A DNA stretch of 64,000 nt from Hyphomonadaceae bacterium (GCA_022760335.1 JALEGE010000024.1:1-64000), one strand, 5' to 3'. Positions 1 to 10,251 are shown, numbered from the stretch's first letter. Numbers and translations: made by a program. Notes: generated by a model not told the origin, from the sequence alone.

Positions 1-445
1 CTCGCCGGCCTCGTTCTCCACGGTCAGGACCGGGTTTGCCGGCGAGGGCCGAAACCCGGTTGCCCTGTGACCGAAATGCATGCGGGCGCCGGATCTCATT
101 GCGCAGTCAACAAGCGTCTCGTCGAACTGGTCGCGACGGACCTGATAGACTGTTGCCGGACCGGACGAGGACTTCTTGCGGAAATCTATCGTCTCGGTTT
201 CCCCGTCACGCCAGAAGACGGCGCCATCCTTGAACTGGAAATTGCAGGCTTCGACCTCTGCCAGCATGCCCGCTTCTTCCATCAGGGTGACACACATGGG
301 CAGCAGACTCTCGCCGATCGAAAAGCGCGGGAAATGCTGACTTTCGAAGACCTCCACCTGCCAGCCCCTGGAGGCGAGCAATGACGCGGCGATTGATCCG
401 GATGGACCTGCGCCGATAATGGAAACATCACAAGATTTCTGTTTC
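1..445 (-). CDS. FAD-dependent oxidoreductase / flavin halogenase-like protein, N-terminal part (runs off window start)
   Basis: Minus-strand translation reads ...IIGAGPSGSIAASLLASRGWQVEVFESQHFPRFSIGESLLP..., a GxGxxG FAD motif plus the FPRFSIGESLLP motif of halogenase/geranylgeranyl reductase-like flavoproteins. Start approximate, overlapping the end of the MMPL ORF. Confidence 0.75.
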
Positions 446-2671
446 ACCCAGGCTTTCCCCGCGACTGGACTGCCCCAAGAGCAGAATTGTGTAACTCAAG
501 GCGCAAACAACACCTGTCGCAACCGTTATTCCAAAGCTTTGCACCGGAAACGTATCGCTAAGGCTGAGCAGGCCCATGGAAACTTCCGTTGTTGCAGCGC
601 CGATCAAAACGGAGGCAAGAGTCCAGTTCTCCCGGCGCGTGCGCGATTCCCAGAAAAAGGCTGCATAATCAATCCCGATACCGAACAGGACCATGCCGGC
701 TGCAACGGAGAAAAATGAGACCGGCATGCCGAAAAGGCAGGGAATGAAGATACCGCCCAGCATGGCGGCACAAGGACACAAGACGACCAGAGCCGATCTC
801 GGGTCTCTGAAAATCAGGACGACGGCGATCATCGCAATCACCGAGGCGATCGAGAGTGAGACCCCTGTCAGGTGGCGATAACGGGCAAAGGCGTCGGAAT
901 AGGTTGATGGGATGTCGACCAGATGCGCATTGTCACCAAGCGCGGGTGTGGGACCAGAAGCGAGGCTGACCGGAGCGACCAGAAAGTGTTTTCCGTCGTC
1001 TGTTTCCAGATGCAGTTGGTTCAGCCAGTCCGGGCGAACGGCAGCGGCCTGTGTGGCCGGTTCAGCCTCTCTCAGTCCGAACATTTCACGGGCTGCTCCA
1101 AGGTAGGGTGCTTCCAGTCTGTCTGCGATGACGGCGCGCGCTGCGGCACGTTTTTCCTGGGAAGGATCGAACCGTGAGAAACGAGCTCCACTGATCTGGT
1201 CCGCACCAAGAATGCCGGCAGCTGTTTCCTCAGCACGTTTCGCCTCGTTCAGCGTGGCTCCCTGAGAGACGAGATAGAGGTCTGCCGGGCTTGTGTTGAG
1301 CAAGCGCGCAATCTGGGCTTCCTCAGCGAGCAATTGTGCGTCGCGCGGCTGGAACCTGCGCACATCGTCGAGCGTGGTGTGGCGCGCTATTCCAAGTACG
1401 GTCAGGCCTGCAAACAGGGCTGAGCAGGCGATCAGAACGGGTCTGTATCCGATCAAGCGCCCTGCCCTTTCCGCCCGCACGGTCCATGCCTGCTTTCTAG
1501 GACCGCGATTGGAGGGAGGTGTATCAAACGGGATGAGAACCCATTGCACCAGTAGCCAGGCAGAGACGATCCCGCTGACCGCGAAAACCGCCAGTTGGGC
1601 CAACATGCCGACATTCAAAAACAGCAGGCCGGCAAATCCAATCACCGTCGTCAGCATGGAAACGGTCAGCGGGCGGCGAATGAGTAAGCGGCTTGTCTGC
1701 GCATCCGGCCAGTCATTGCTGAAGCGGGCGGCCATGGCGTGAACGGCGTAGTCCGCGACAATCCCGACAAGCGTCGCCGCAAAGACCAGGACCAGAAGAT
1801 GCACTTTCGGGAAGACGAGCAGGGTCGCGCTCAGACCAGCAAGGATGGAAGATCCGATCAGAAGAGATACGAGCACGAGTGAGCCGAGCCGCCGAAAGGC
1901 GAAGAGAAATATGAGAATGACCCCAGCCAGGCTGATACTGCCAATCAAGGTGACTTCGCGCTTGGCCGAGGCTGCACCATGGGCGGCGTGAAAGACGGCC
2001 CCCATGCGCACCAGCCGGACACCCTGCCCGCTCCAGTCCGCCTGCCAGGCCGACAGGATATCGGCAATTGCCGACTGGGTTTCAAACGCACCGGCAGGTG
2101 AAGTTAGCCGCCCGGTCAGGAGCGCGTCCTGTGTGCCGGCCGCGCCCAGCTCGCCTGACAGGCAATCGGCCAGGCGATAGGTCAGCAGGAAGGGGTCGGC
2201 CTGCAACTGTTCGCCAGTGACCGGGATTCCGACCCCGAAAACCTGCCCAATGGCTGAGCGCCAGACCTGCTCTGCGGTTTCCTCGGTAAACTCGGCTGCG
2301 GAAGCCTCGCACAGGATTTCTCGGCGATTTTCGAAGATCCATCGCCCCGTTGCGCTCGTGTCAGCCTGGTCGTCAATGAACAGGTTGGCCGCAACAAGTT
2401 GGGCTTGCAGGGCTGTACGCGCGGTCTTTGCGCGTTCCGGCGAGTCGGCTTCGACCAGAAAGGCGACACGGTCGGAAAAGACAGAAGACAGGACCCCGGC
2501 AACCTGCTGGGCCTGCTTTTGCTCATCTGCATGTGGCAGGATGGATTGCAGATCGGTATCGAAAACCGGGGTCGGGGCTGAAAAACGAGCCGTGAGGATG
2601 CCGCCACACACCAACAGCAGGGCGAGAAACACCAACAGCGCGCGCGGCTTTTCTGAGCCCGGCGCGTCCAA
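428..2671 (-). CDS. MMPL/RND-family exporter (aryl-polyene cluster type)
   Basis: 747 aa with two repeated sets of transmembrane segments and RND-like motifs (VGIVADYAVHAMA, FGIGIDYAAFFWES); neighbours are LolA, thioesterase and acyltransferase genes. Confidence 0.85.
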   Translation of the reverse strand: MDAPGSEKPRALLVFLALLLVCGGILTARFSAPTPVFDTDLQSILPHADEQKQAQQVAGVLSSVFSDRVAFLVEADSPERAKTARTALQAQLVAANLFIDDQADTSATGRWIFENRREILCEASAAEFTEETAEQVWRSAIGQVFGVGIPVTGEQLQADPFLLTYRLADCLSGELGAAGTQDALLTGRLTSPAGAFETQSAIADILSAWQADWSGQGVRLVRMGAVFHAAHGAASAKREVTLIGSISLAGVILIFLFAFRRLGSLVLVSLLIGSSILAGLSATLLVFPKVHLLVLVFAATLVGIVADYAVHAMAARFSNDWPDAQTSRLLIRRPLTVSMLTTVIGFAGLLFLNVGMLAQLAVFAVSGIVSAWLLVQWVLIPFDTPPSNRGPRKQAWTVRAERAGRLIGYRPVLIACSALFAGLTVLGIARHTTLDDVRRFQPRDAQLLAEEAQIARLLNTSPADLYLVSQGATLNEAKRAEETAAGILGADQISGARFSRFDPSQEKRAAARAVIADRLEAPYLGAAREMFGLREAEPATQAAAVRPDWLNQLHLETDDGKHFLVAPVSLASGPTPALGDNAHLVDIPSTYSDAFARYRHLTGVSLSIASVIAMIAVVLIFRDPRSALVVLCPCAAMLGGIFIPCLFGMPVSFFSVAAGMVLFGIGIDYAAFFWESRTRRENWTLASVLIGAATTEVSMGLLSLSDTFPVQSFGITVATGVVCALSYTILLLGQSSRGESLGETEIL

Positions 2672-3277
2672 TTATTCTACTCCGAAGACCACATTGACCG
2701 CATCGCCGTTCGGCTGGTGGATGGTTATCTCCTCAAGCTCGGTACAGCCCTTGAGGGTCAGGGAGGTGAGATGGGGAGAGACGGTTTCGCTTTTTGGAGC
2801 AAGCTCGGTCGTCCACCCATCCTCGGCGAGTTCATACATGGTCCTGGTATAATAGCTCTCCGATGCGGAAAGATCCCCGCGCATGATCGCGAGAAGTCCG
2901 GTCTCGGTCAGGATCGGATTGCCTGCGCCGCTGGAATTGAGCGGCGTTTCGGGACCGCCCATCACGGACTGGAAGATACCGTCTTCTGTAACGCGGGTGC
3001 TGATCTCGACCGGGGCTGTCACGGTCCAGACAACGCTGTTCTCTGATACAACAACCGTCCCATTCGAGATGATGGGGCGGTCAACGCCTGACAAGGTCCG
3101 CGTTTGCGTAAAAGCCTGCTCGCCGACCAGCGCGGCCATGGTTTCCGGAGGCGGGCAGGTCTCCTCGGCCACCGCCATCACTGACAGCGCGGCCAAGCCC
3201 GCCAAGACAATACCGCTTTTAAGCATCATGACAGATAAGGCTCCAGTTTCTGGCGCAGGACAGGCGGGGTTTCCCAA
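2672..3277 (-). CDS. LolA-like outer membrane lipoprotein carrier family protein
   Basis: 201 aa, N-terminal signal sequence, LolA-like composition (FTQTRTLSGVDRPIISNGTVVVSENSVVWTV); position next to MMPL as in aryl-polyene clusters. True start probably internal (MLKSGIVLAG...). Confidence 0.75.
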   Translation of the reverse strand: MGNPACPAPETGALSVMMLKSGIVLAGLAALSVMAVAEETCPPPETMAALVGEQAFTQTRTLSGVDRPIISNGTVVVSENSVVWTVTAPVEISTRVTEDGIFQSVMGGPETPLNSSGAGNPILTETGLLAIMRGDLSASESYYTRTMYELAEDGWTTELAPKSETVSPHLTSLTLKGCTELEEITIHQPNGDAVNVVFGVE

Positions 3278-3645
3278 AGCATTTCGCCGGTCGCGGCGTC
3301 AACGGCAACCTGCACTGTGTGCCCGGTGCAAAGGCGCTGATCGGTCGCTTTATCCCATATTGTGAACTGGACCTTGAGCCGGTTTTCCCACTCTACAAGG
3401 TCAGCGCGAATAAGGATCTGCATCCTGAAGAGGATTGGCTTGGCATAACGGATCTTCAACTCGATGACCGGCCAGGCGAAGCCGGAGTCGTTCATCTGCG
3501 GGTAGCTGTAGTTGATCTTCTCCATCAGGGCGACGCGGGCGATCTCGAAGAAGTCGGCATGGTTGCCGTGCCAGACAATATTCATTGGATCCAGATGGTG
3601 GAACTGGACCTGCGTTTCCGCTTCAGCTGAAAGAATTGCGCGCAT
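3226..3645 (-). CDS. Acyl-CoA thioesterase (4-hydroxybenzoyl-CoA thioesterase-like hotdog fold)
   Basis: VQFHHLDPMNIVWHGNHADFFEIARVALMEKI: hotdog thioesterase motif (D-x-M-x-x-V-x-H-x-x-Y/F). Confidence 0.85.
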   Translation of the reverse strand: MRAILSAEAETQVQFHHLDPMNIVWHGNHADFFEIARVALMEKINYSYPQMNDSGFAWPVIELKIRYAKPILFRMQILIRADLVEWENRLKVQFTIWDKATDQRLCTGHTVQVAVDAATGEMLWETPPVLRQKLEPYLS

Positions 3646-4694
3646 CAGCTTGCTGTCTCCTTTCCAGCCTGAATAGTGTCTGAAGGCTCCACCTCGCCTG
3701 ACCGGGCGCTGAACTCATCCCAGTAATCGTAGAAGTTGAACCACTGATAGGGCGCCTGCTTCACCGCGTCAGTCAGAAAATCCACATAGGTTTGCGCATA
3801 TCCGCGGATGGCATTCAGGCGATTGCGCCTTGGCAAGGTCACTTGATCCGCAATCTTCCGAAAGATGATCCGGAAGGGTTTCTCGTCCCGAGTTCGAATA
3901 CAGACAAGAAAGTACACTGGGCACTTCAGGGCCGAGGCGAGCACATAGGGCCCAACTGGAAAAAGAGCAGTATCGCCGAGGAAATCGCTGGTGATCGCGT
4001 CATCGGTCTTGCGGTCGCGTGGCGGTAGCCTGTCTGCCGCCATGACAACCCATTCGCCCCGCTCAACCGCTGCAGACAGCTCCATTGCGGTCGGAACATC
4101 GATGGAACTGACTTCAATAATGTTGACACTGGACGTCGGGGAAAACCGCTTGATCACATTATTGTAGTTCTGCGCATTCTCTGTGTGCATCAGGACGGTC
4201 ACAGCGAAACGGTTTTCGACGGTTGCAACAGCGCGGATCAGTTCCGGATTGCCGAGATGGGCCGTCAGAACTAGCCCGCCGCGACCCGAAGATTTTGCCG
4301 CTGAAAACTCCGGATCGTCGGCGCCTTCGACATCCTTGGCGGCAATGCCGCCGGTCCATCCCGCGAGCTTGTCGATCAGCGAGCCGGCAAAAGTCATGAA
4401 GTGATGAAAGGACGACCAGAGGCTTGGTTTCCTGTCCAGCATGCCGAGGCGATAAGAGCGTTTGAGATAGGCTTGGGAGGATTTGCGAGCGGCTTCACCG
4501 GTGAAGAAATAAAACAGAATCGCCGGTGAGATAATGATCAGCGTAACTGTTCGGCCTGCCAGCTTGTAAAGCCATGCAGCAAAAAGCACCCAGAACTGGG
4601 TTCCTCTTTCCGACTGTTTTTCCCAGTTGTCCGCCAATCGACCGCTCCGTTGATCTCTAGGCCTTGCATGCTTTGGAGCGGGCAATGCAAGCAA
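3645..4694 (-). CDS. LpxL/LpxM-like lysophospholipid acyltransferase
   Basis: 349 aa; GGLVLTAHLGNPELIRA and MAADRLPPRD motifs of HtrB/LpxL-type acyltransferases; next to the thioesterase. Confidence 0.8.
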   Translation of the reverse strand: MLALPAPKHARPRDQRSGRLADNWEKQSERGTQFWVLFAAWLYKLAGRTVTLIIISPAILFYFFTGEAARKSSQAYLKRSYRLGMLDRKPSLWSSFHHFMTFAGSLIDKLAGWTGGIAAKDVEGADDPEFSAAKSSGRGGLVLTAHLGNPELIRAVATVENRFAVTVLMHTENAQNYNNVIKRFSPTSSVNIIEVSSIDVPTAMELSAAVERGEWVVMAADRLPPRDRKTDDAITSDFLGDTALFPVGPYVLASALKCPVYFLVCIRTRDEKPFRIIFRKIADQVTLPRRNRLNAIRGYAQTYVDFLTDAVKQAPYQWFNFYDYWDEFSARSGEVEPSDTIQAGKETAS

Positions 4695-4818
4695 GAAATT
4701 CCCTCATGCGGATCTGACATGATGCAGCCCGCGACCAGTTCAGGGATGTTCTCAACTTGAAGGCAGGGCCGGGACACAGCGCAATGATGTCCCGGCTGCG
4801 CTCAAAATGGATCAGCGA

Positions 4819-5208
4819 TCATTCCGCGCGTGCAAGATCGCTTTGAAGATTGGCGATCCAGCGATTATAGTTGCGATGGATCGTCTTGTCGGACGCGTCG
4901 TAGAGCATGTTTTCGCTGTCGACATAGTCGAAGGAATAGCTGTCGGCATCATATGAAATATTGATGGTCACAGAGTGCTGGCCGACATCGGCATTCGGTT
5001 TGATGAACTGGGCCGTAATCGCGCCCGGTTCTTCATCAACAACCTGCCAGCCGCGGCCGCGAAGCGTGGACTTGATCGCAGTGCTGACGCCAGCTTCGCC
5101 ACCCTCAACACTGATCGGCATGTCCTGAATCTGCATGAGCGGCTTTTCCCGCATGGAGCATGCGGTCAGCATGAGCGTTGCGGCTGCAAGTACGAAAACT
5201 CGTTTCAT
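4819..5208 (-). CDS. Small lipoprotein of unknown function
   Basis: MKRVFVLAAATLMLTACSMREKPL lipobox signal peptide; internal start chosen within ORF 4819..5349. Confidence 0.65.
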   Translation of the reverse strand: MKRVFVLAAATLMLTACSMREKPLMQIQDMPISVEGGEAGVSTAIKSTLRGRGWQVVDEEPGAITAQFIKPNADVGQHSVTINISYDADSYSFDYVDSENMLYDASDKTIHRNYNRWIANLQSDLARAE

Positions 5209-6151
5209 GGTCTGTATCCCACCCTGGATCCGTCTTCTGGAAGGCACTGTTTCACAGCCATTTCGATCGCGCAAAACCGAAGAGATCAAAGCGCGTCGAA
5301 TGCCGTTCTTCCAATTACCGCGTGTAGAGGAAGGCAGCTCTGGAATCAATCCTGATCGGGGTGATCGCAGTCTACTGCGAACTCATCTCCAGCATCGCTT
5401 GATGCTCACAGTTTGACACAATCAAAACTCAATATTCGCAGAGATTGTTGCGGTGGCGGGGGGGTTAATCTCGCGAGACTGGTGTTAGCTGTGCTGCTTA
5501 TGAGTCACCATCCTCGGCACTGTCCAGCCTCGCAAACTCAAGGGCTGCCTCCATGAGGGCATGGCGCATGTCACTGCGGCCCGACTGGTTGATCGTGCCC
5601 GTCAGGGTGAGGTTGCTTTGCGGGCAATGGAAAGTGAATGAGCCCCAATGCGATGTGTCCATGAAGGATGAAATGGTCATAGACTGAGGCACGCGTAGCG
5701 GCGAAAACGGGACATAGCGCGTTCTCGTCATCGGAAAGACCGGTGGTGCGAGGTCTCGCAAGAATTGTTAAACAGCGACCGGTTACCTGGCGGTCAGCTT
5801 TGCCGATCTGGATCATCGCAGCGCGACATGTGCCGAATCCTCTCCGCCCCCAGATGTCTCTCAGCGCCAAGAGTGGTCGAAAATTCGGCAAATGCCAATC
5901 TTCTAGCCCATTGTCTGACCTGTATTGTGCGCCACGAAACCCGACTTGGCGGTTTCTGTTGTCGCCTGCACTGATCTGATGTCTTTAAGGTCAGCTTTGA
6001 ATGGTCAAAGTCTTCGCGCCCGAAGCAGGGCGCAGTTCTTCGGTGATGAAGATGTGAACCCGTCCGGGCCGCTGCTGCCTGGGCTTACCTTCTTCATGCT
6101 GGCTCGCCCCCAAACTGACAGCTGCGGCCAGCTCCGATCCGAGGACTGATC

Positions 6152-7384
6152 ATGTCTGCAACCAAATATCTCCGCGCCGGGCTCGTGCCGGTCGCTCTTT
6201 TGTCTACGTCCATTCTGAATGTCGCCCAAGCTGAGGAAACCGCCTCTGCCTGGGAGACGGCACTTGCCGAAACCAAGCCGATCTTCAATGCCCGCCTGCG
6301 TTATGAAGGCGTGGACCAGGACGGGCTTCCCGAGGAAGCAAGCGCGCTAACCTATCGCCTGCGCGCCGGCCTGGAGACCGGAAAGTTCCTGGACACCAAG
6401 TTTCTCGTCGAATTCGATCATATCGACGACTTTGTCGATGACTTCAATTCCACCATCAATGGCAAGACCATGTACCCGGTCGTGGCCGATCCGAATGCCA
6501 CCGAACTGAACCGCATCCAGCTCACAAACACCTCGCTGCCAGACACCACAATCACGCTCGGCCGCCAGCGCATCGGGCTCGATGATGCCCGTTTTGTCGG
6601 CAATGTCGGCTGGCGCCAGAATGAGCAGACCTTTGATGGCCTGCGCATCCAGAACACCTCGCTCGGCGACCTGAAAGTCGACTTTACCTATATCACCCAG
6701 GTCAACCGCATCTTTGGGGATGATTCCCCGATCGGCCGTTGGGACGGTGACACCTATCTCCTCAATCTCAGCCACCCGACGCCGATCGGCAAGCTGACAG
6801 GGTTCGCCTACAATGTGGATGTGGACAATGCCGGCGGTGTCTTCTCCTCACAGACCATCGGCGCACGGCTCGCCGGCAAACAGCCGGTTGGTCCCGGCGA
6901 GTTGGGCTATGCCCTGTCCTATGCGACCCAGTCCGACTATGGCTCCAGCAACCTGGACTACACCGCAGACTACTATCTCGTGGAAGGCAGCTACACTGTA
7001 GACGCCTTTACAGGCGGGCTCGGCATCGAGGTGCTCGGCGGAGATGATCAGCGCGGATTCCAGACCCCGCTTGCTACGCTGCACAAATTCCAGGGCTGGG
7101 CAGACAAGTTTTTGACCACTCCGGCCACGGGCGTGGAAGATATTTATGCAAAAGCTGGCTACAAGGTCGGGGATGTCGGCCCGCTCAGTGGCCTGAACCT
7201 CACCGCCGTCTATCATGATTTCACTGCAGACGTTGGAGGGGCGGACTACGGTAGCGAACTCAATCTCGCAGCGTCTGCAAAATGGGACTCAGTCAGGATA
7301 ACCCTGAAATTTGCGGATTATAGCGCGGATGACATCGCAACAGATACCAGCAAGTTCTGGATCCAGTTCGACTTCGCTCTCTGA
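6152..7384 (+). CDS. Alginate-export-family outer membrane porin, probably nitrate-associated
   Basis: 410 aa with signal peptide, beta-barrel composition and terminal aromatic FWIQFDFAL; motif FDGLRIQNTSLGDLKVDFTYI. Confidence 0.75.
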   Translation: MSATKYLRAGLVPVALLSTSILNVAQAEETASAWETALAETKPIFNARLRYEGVDQDGLPEEASALTYRLRAGLETGKFLDTKFLVEFDHIDDFVDDFNSTINGKTMYPVVADPNATELNRIQLTNTSLPDTTITLGRQRIGLDDARFVGNVGWRQNEQTFDGLRIQNTSLGDLKVDFTYITQVNRIFGDDSPIGRWDGDTYLLNLSHPTPIGKLTGFAYNVDVDNAGGVFSSQTIGARLAGKQPVGPGELGYALSYATQSDYGSSNLDYTADYYLVEGSYTVDAFTGGLGIEVLGGDDQRGFQTPLATLHKFQGWADKFLTTPATGVEDIYAKAGYKVGDVGPLSGLNLTAVYHDFTADVGGADYGSELNLAASAKWDSVRITLKFADYSADDIATDTSKFWIQFDFAL

Positions 7385-7403
7385 AGAGCAGGCACCCGAA
7401 CTG

Positions 7404-8036
7404 ATGTCTGAGCAGGGCGTGGTCGTAAAGGCCGCGCCCCTTTGCGTTTTGCTGATTGATGAAGACCCCGAGCGCGCACGCCAGGTCGAAGACGGGCTGA
7501 TCGCCAATGCCGTTGTCCACACCGCGACCGCCACCCATGGCCGGGTCCTGCTCGATCTCATCGCCCGGATCAGCCCCGATGTGATCATCATGGATTGCAA
7601 TTCCCCCGATCGCGACACGATCGAAAGCCTGCGTCTGGTCGCCCAGTCCAATCCCAAGCCCATCGTCATGTTTGTGGAGGAAGAAGGCGGCGACCGGATG
7701 CACGACGCTATTGAGGCGGGCGTCAGCGCCTATGTGATCGACGGGCTGAAGCCCAAACGCGTCCAGCCGCTGATCGACACGGCCATTGCTCGCTTCCGGC
7801 ATATGGATGGCCTGCGCAATGAGCTGAAGAAGACCAAGGAAGACCTCGCCGCCCGCAAGGTGATCGAACGCGCCAAGGGGCTCCTGATGCAGCATCATGG
7901 CATGACGGAGGATCAGGCCTTTTCCTCAATGCGCACCATGTCCCAACAACAGGGCAAGCCACTCAAGGATGTCGCGGAAAACGTGCTGACCATTGTCGGC
8001 ATGCTGTCCGGCAAGACCGGAAAGGCAGACGAGTGA
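7404..8036 (+). CDS. nasT: ANTAR-domain response regulator (NasT-like)
   Basis: Receiver-like N-terminus (VLLIDEDPERA) and C-terminal ANTAR helix set (RKVIERAKGLLMQHHGMTEDQAFSSMRTMSQQQGKPLKDVAENVL); stop overlaps the nasS-like gene. Confidence 0.85.
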   Translation: MSEQGVVVKAAPLCVLLIDEDPERARQVEDGLIANAVVHTATATHGRVLLDLIARISPDVIIMDCNSPDRDTIESLRLVAQSNPKPIVMFVEEEGGDRMHDAIEAGVSAYVIDGLKPKRVQPLIDTAIARFRHMDGLRNELKKTKEDLAARKVIERAKGLLMQHHGMTEDQAFSSMRTMSQQQGKPLKDVAENVLTIVGMLSGKTGKADE

Positions 8037-9316
8037 TGGCCACTTCCCTAACCCTCGGTTTCGCCCAACTCACCGATTGCGCACCGCTCGCGGTTGCGAA
8101 GGAACGCGGCGCTTTTACCGCGCATGGTTTGGATGTGACGCTGAAGCGTTTCGTCTCCTGGGCCGCCATGCGCGATGCGCTCGGGACTGGCGCGATTGAC
8201 GGCGCGCACATGCTCTCACCTATGGTCGTGGCCTCGGCGGCCGGCGTCGGGCCGTTTCCACGTGAATTTACTTCCGCCTTCACACTGAACCTCAATGGCA
8301 ATGCAATCACGGTATCGACGGCCCTTTTTGAGGCCATGGCGGGGATGGCGCCGGACACCATCACGCGTCGTCCGCTGTCTGCCTACGCGCTGAAAATGGT
8401 CATCGACCGGCGTAAGGAAGATGGGCTGGAGCCGCTCACTTTCGCTCATGTCTATCCCCATTCCATGCATGCGCTGGAATTGCGCTATTGGCTGGCAGCG
8501 GCCGGGATCGACCCGATGCGTGACCTCAAACTGGTTGTCGTGCCCCCGTCGCTGGTGGTGGATGCGCTCGCGTCGGGTCAGATCGATGGGTATTGCGTTG
8601 GCGAGCCCTGGAACAATGCCGCCGTCGTGGCGGGCATCGGGCGCACCCTCATCACCTCCGGAGAGATTTGGTCCAACGGGCCGGAAAAGGTGCTCGCCGT
8701 GCGCGAAAGCTGGGCCAGCGCCAATCATGAGACGCATCTGAAATTGCTCGCGGCACTATCGGAAACCTGCGCCTGGCTCGATGAAATGGACAACCGGATC
8801 ACGGCGGCGCAGATCATTTCCACCCCGGATTATGTCAATGCGCCCTTCGATGAAGTGGTCGGATCGCTCACCGGCAAGAACCGCCAGACCGGCGGTGAGT
8901 TGCGGGTCGACATGCCAGACTTCAACGTGTTCCACCGCTATGCCGCAAACTTCCCCTGGCGCTCGCATGCCAAATGGATTCTCTCCCAGATGATCCGTTG
9001 GGGCGAGGCACCCGCCGATATCGACACAGGCGCCGTGGCGAAGGCCGCCTTCCGGCCTGACATTTATTGCGAGGCGGTGAAACCTCTCGGCGTTGCCTGT
9101 CCAGGCGCGGATGAGAAACTGGAAGGCGTGCATTCTCATGCCTGGCTTCTCAAGGATGCAAGTGAAGCCGTCGCCATGGGCCCTGACCTGTTCCTCGATC
9201 GGCGCGTGTTCGATCCGTCCAATCTCGATGGCTATATTTCCAGCTTCTCGGTGCGCGATCAGGAAAGCCGCCTCGGCGCGCTTGATACCAGCCAGGTCAG
9301 TAGCCTCGCGAAATAG
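8033..9316 (+). CDS. nasS: CmpA/NrtA-family nitrate-binding protein without signal peptide (NasS-like sensor)
   Basis: 427 aa; [40 protein letters not shown]; no secretion signal; overlaps nasT by 4 bp. Confidence 0.8.
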   Translation: MMATSLTLGFAQLTDCAPLAVAKERGAFTAHGLDVTLKRFVSWAAMRDALGTGAIDGAHMLSPMVVASAAGVGPFPREFTSAFTLNLNGNAITVSTALFEAMAGMAPDTITRRPLSAYALKMVIDRRKEDGLEPLTFAHVYPHSMHALELRYWLAAAGIDPMRDLKLVVVPPSLVVDALASGQIDGYCVGEPWNNAAVVAGIGRTLITSGEIWSNGPEKVLAVRESWASANHETHLKLLAALSETCAWLDEMDNRITAAQIISTPDYVNAPFDEVVGSLTGKNRQTGGELRVDMPDFNVFHRYAANFPWRSHAKWILSQMIRWGEAPADIDTGAVAKAAFRPDIYCEAVKPLGVACPGADEKLEGVHSHAWLLKDASEAVAMGPDLFLDRRVFDPSNLDGYISSFSVRDQESRLGALDTSQVSSLAK

Positions 9317-9494
9317 CAAATCCTGGAGCCTCTTGAGGTTCAGCAGAATCGTATATGCGCTGCAGACACCTGCGAAGGCAGGTGTCCATGGACCAATCTA
9401 GCAACCGGGAGTGCTTGGGGTATCTTTCGCCCATGGGTCCCCGCTGTTGCGGGGATTCGCGGATATCTACTGCGTCCGCCGAAACCTGAAATGC

Positions 9495-10247
9495 TCAGAC
9501 CCGCTCGGCGACGGGCAGTGCCGCCTCAGCCTCGGCAGCGCTCAGCGGATAGCGGATAAAGAGGATGGCCGGGTTCTTCACGCCCTGCTCGCGGGCATCG
9601 AGCGCCAACCGGTCCAGCCGCGAACGCGTCCAGCGGCAATCGGGCTTGCCGACATTTTCGATCCAGTCAGCGGGCAGATGGCCGGGAATGCCTCGCGCCA
9701 TCAGGGCGGTCTGGATGCGCCAGGCCTGCGCCACGCTCATATAGAAGGCGACGCACACGCCGGGCTTCACGAGCTCGGCCCAGTCCGGCTCCTTGTCCTT
9801 TTCCGCAGATCGCCCTGTGGTGACGACAAAACTCTGCAGCTCAGCGCGTTCGGTCACTGTGATCGCACTCTCGGCAGCAGCAGCCAGCGCGGCGGTGACA
9901 CCGGGCACAATCTCGATTTCCGCGTCGAGGGAAACGGCGACGGCAATCTCCTCTGCGGCCCGGCCAAAGATCATCGGATCACCGGATTTCAGGCGGGCCA
10001 CACGGCGGCCCTCCGCAAGGGCCTCGCGCAGGAGCGTGTTGATATCGGCCTGCTGGCGCCCGCCATCGGTGCACTGCTTGCCGACATAACAAAGCTCCGC
10101 AGAAGGGCTCGCATGTCCCAACACCTCCGGGTCGACCAGCCTGTCATAGAGGATGAGATCGGCCTCGGCGATGCGTTGCACCGCACGAAGGGTGAGCAGG
10201 TCCGCCGCGCCAGGACCACATCCGATAAGGGAGAGTTTTCCAGTCAT
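9495..10247 (-). CDS. cobA: Uroporphyrinogen-III C-methyltransferase
   Basis: MTGKLSLIGCGPGAADLLTLRAVQRIAEADLILYDRLV and RLKSGDPMIFGRAAEE; GxGPGxxxLLTLRA signature. Confidence 0.9.
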   Translation of the reverse strand: MTGKLSLIGCGPGAADLLTLRAVQRIAEADLILYDRLVDPEVLGHASPSAELCYVGKQCTDGGRQQADINTLLREALAEGRRVARLKSGDPMIFGRAAEEIAVAVSLDAEIEIVPGVTAALAAAAESAITVTERAELQSFVVTTGRSAEKDKEPDWAELVKPGVCVAFYMSVAQAWRIQTALMARGIPGHLPADWIENVGKPDCRWTRSRLDRLALDAREQGVKNPAILFIRYPLSAAEAEAALPVAERV

Positions 10248-10251
10248 GATC

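Noticed and set aside
5498-5761. Minus-strand 87-aa ORF between the small lipoprotein and porin genes
   Set aside because: No recognisable motif, weak start context, overlaps a degenerate repeat; cannot be supported as a gene.
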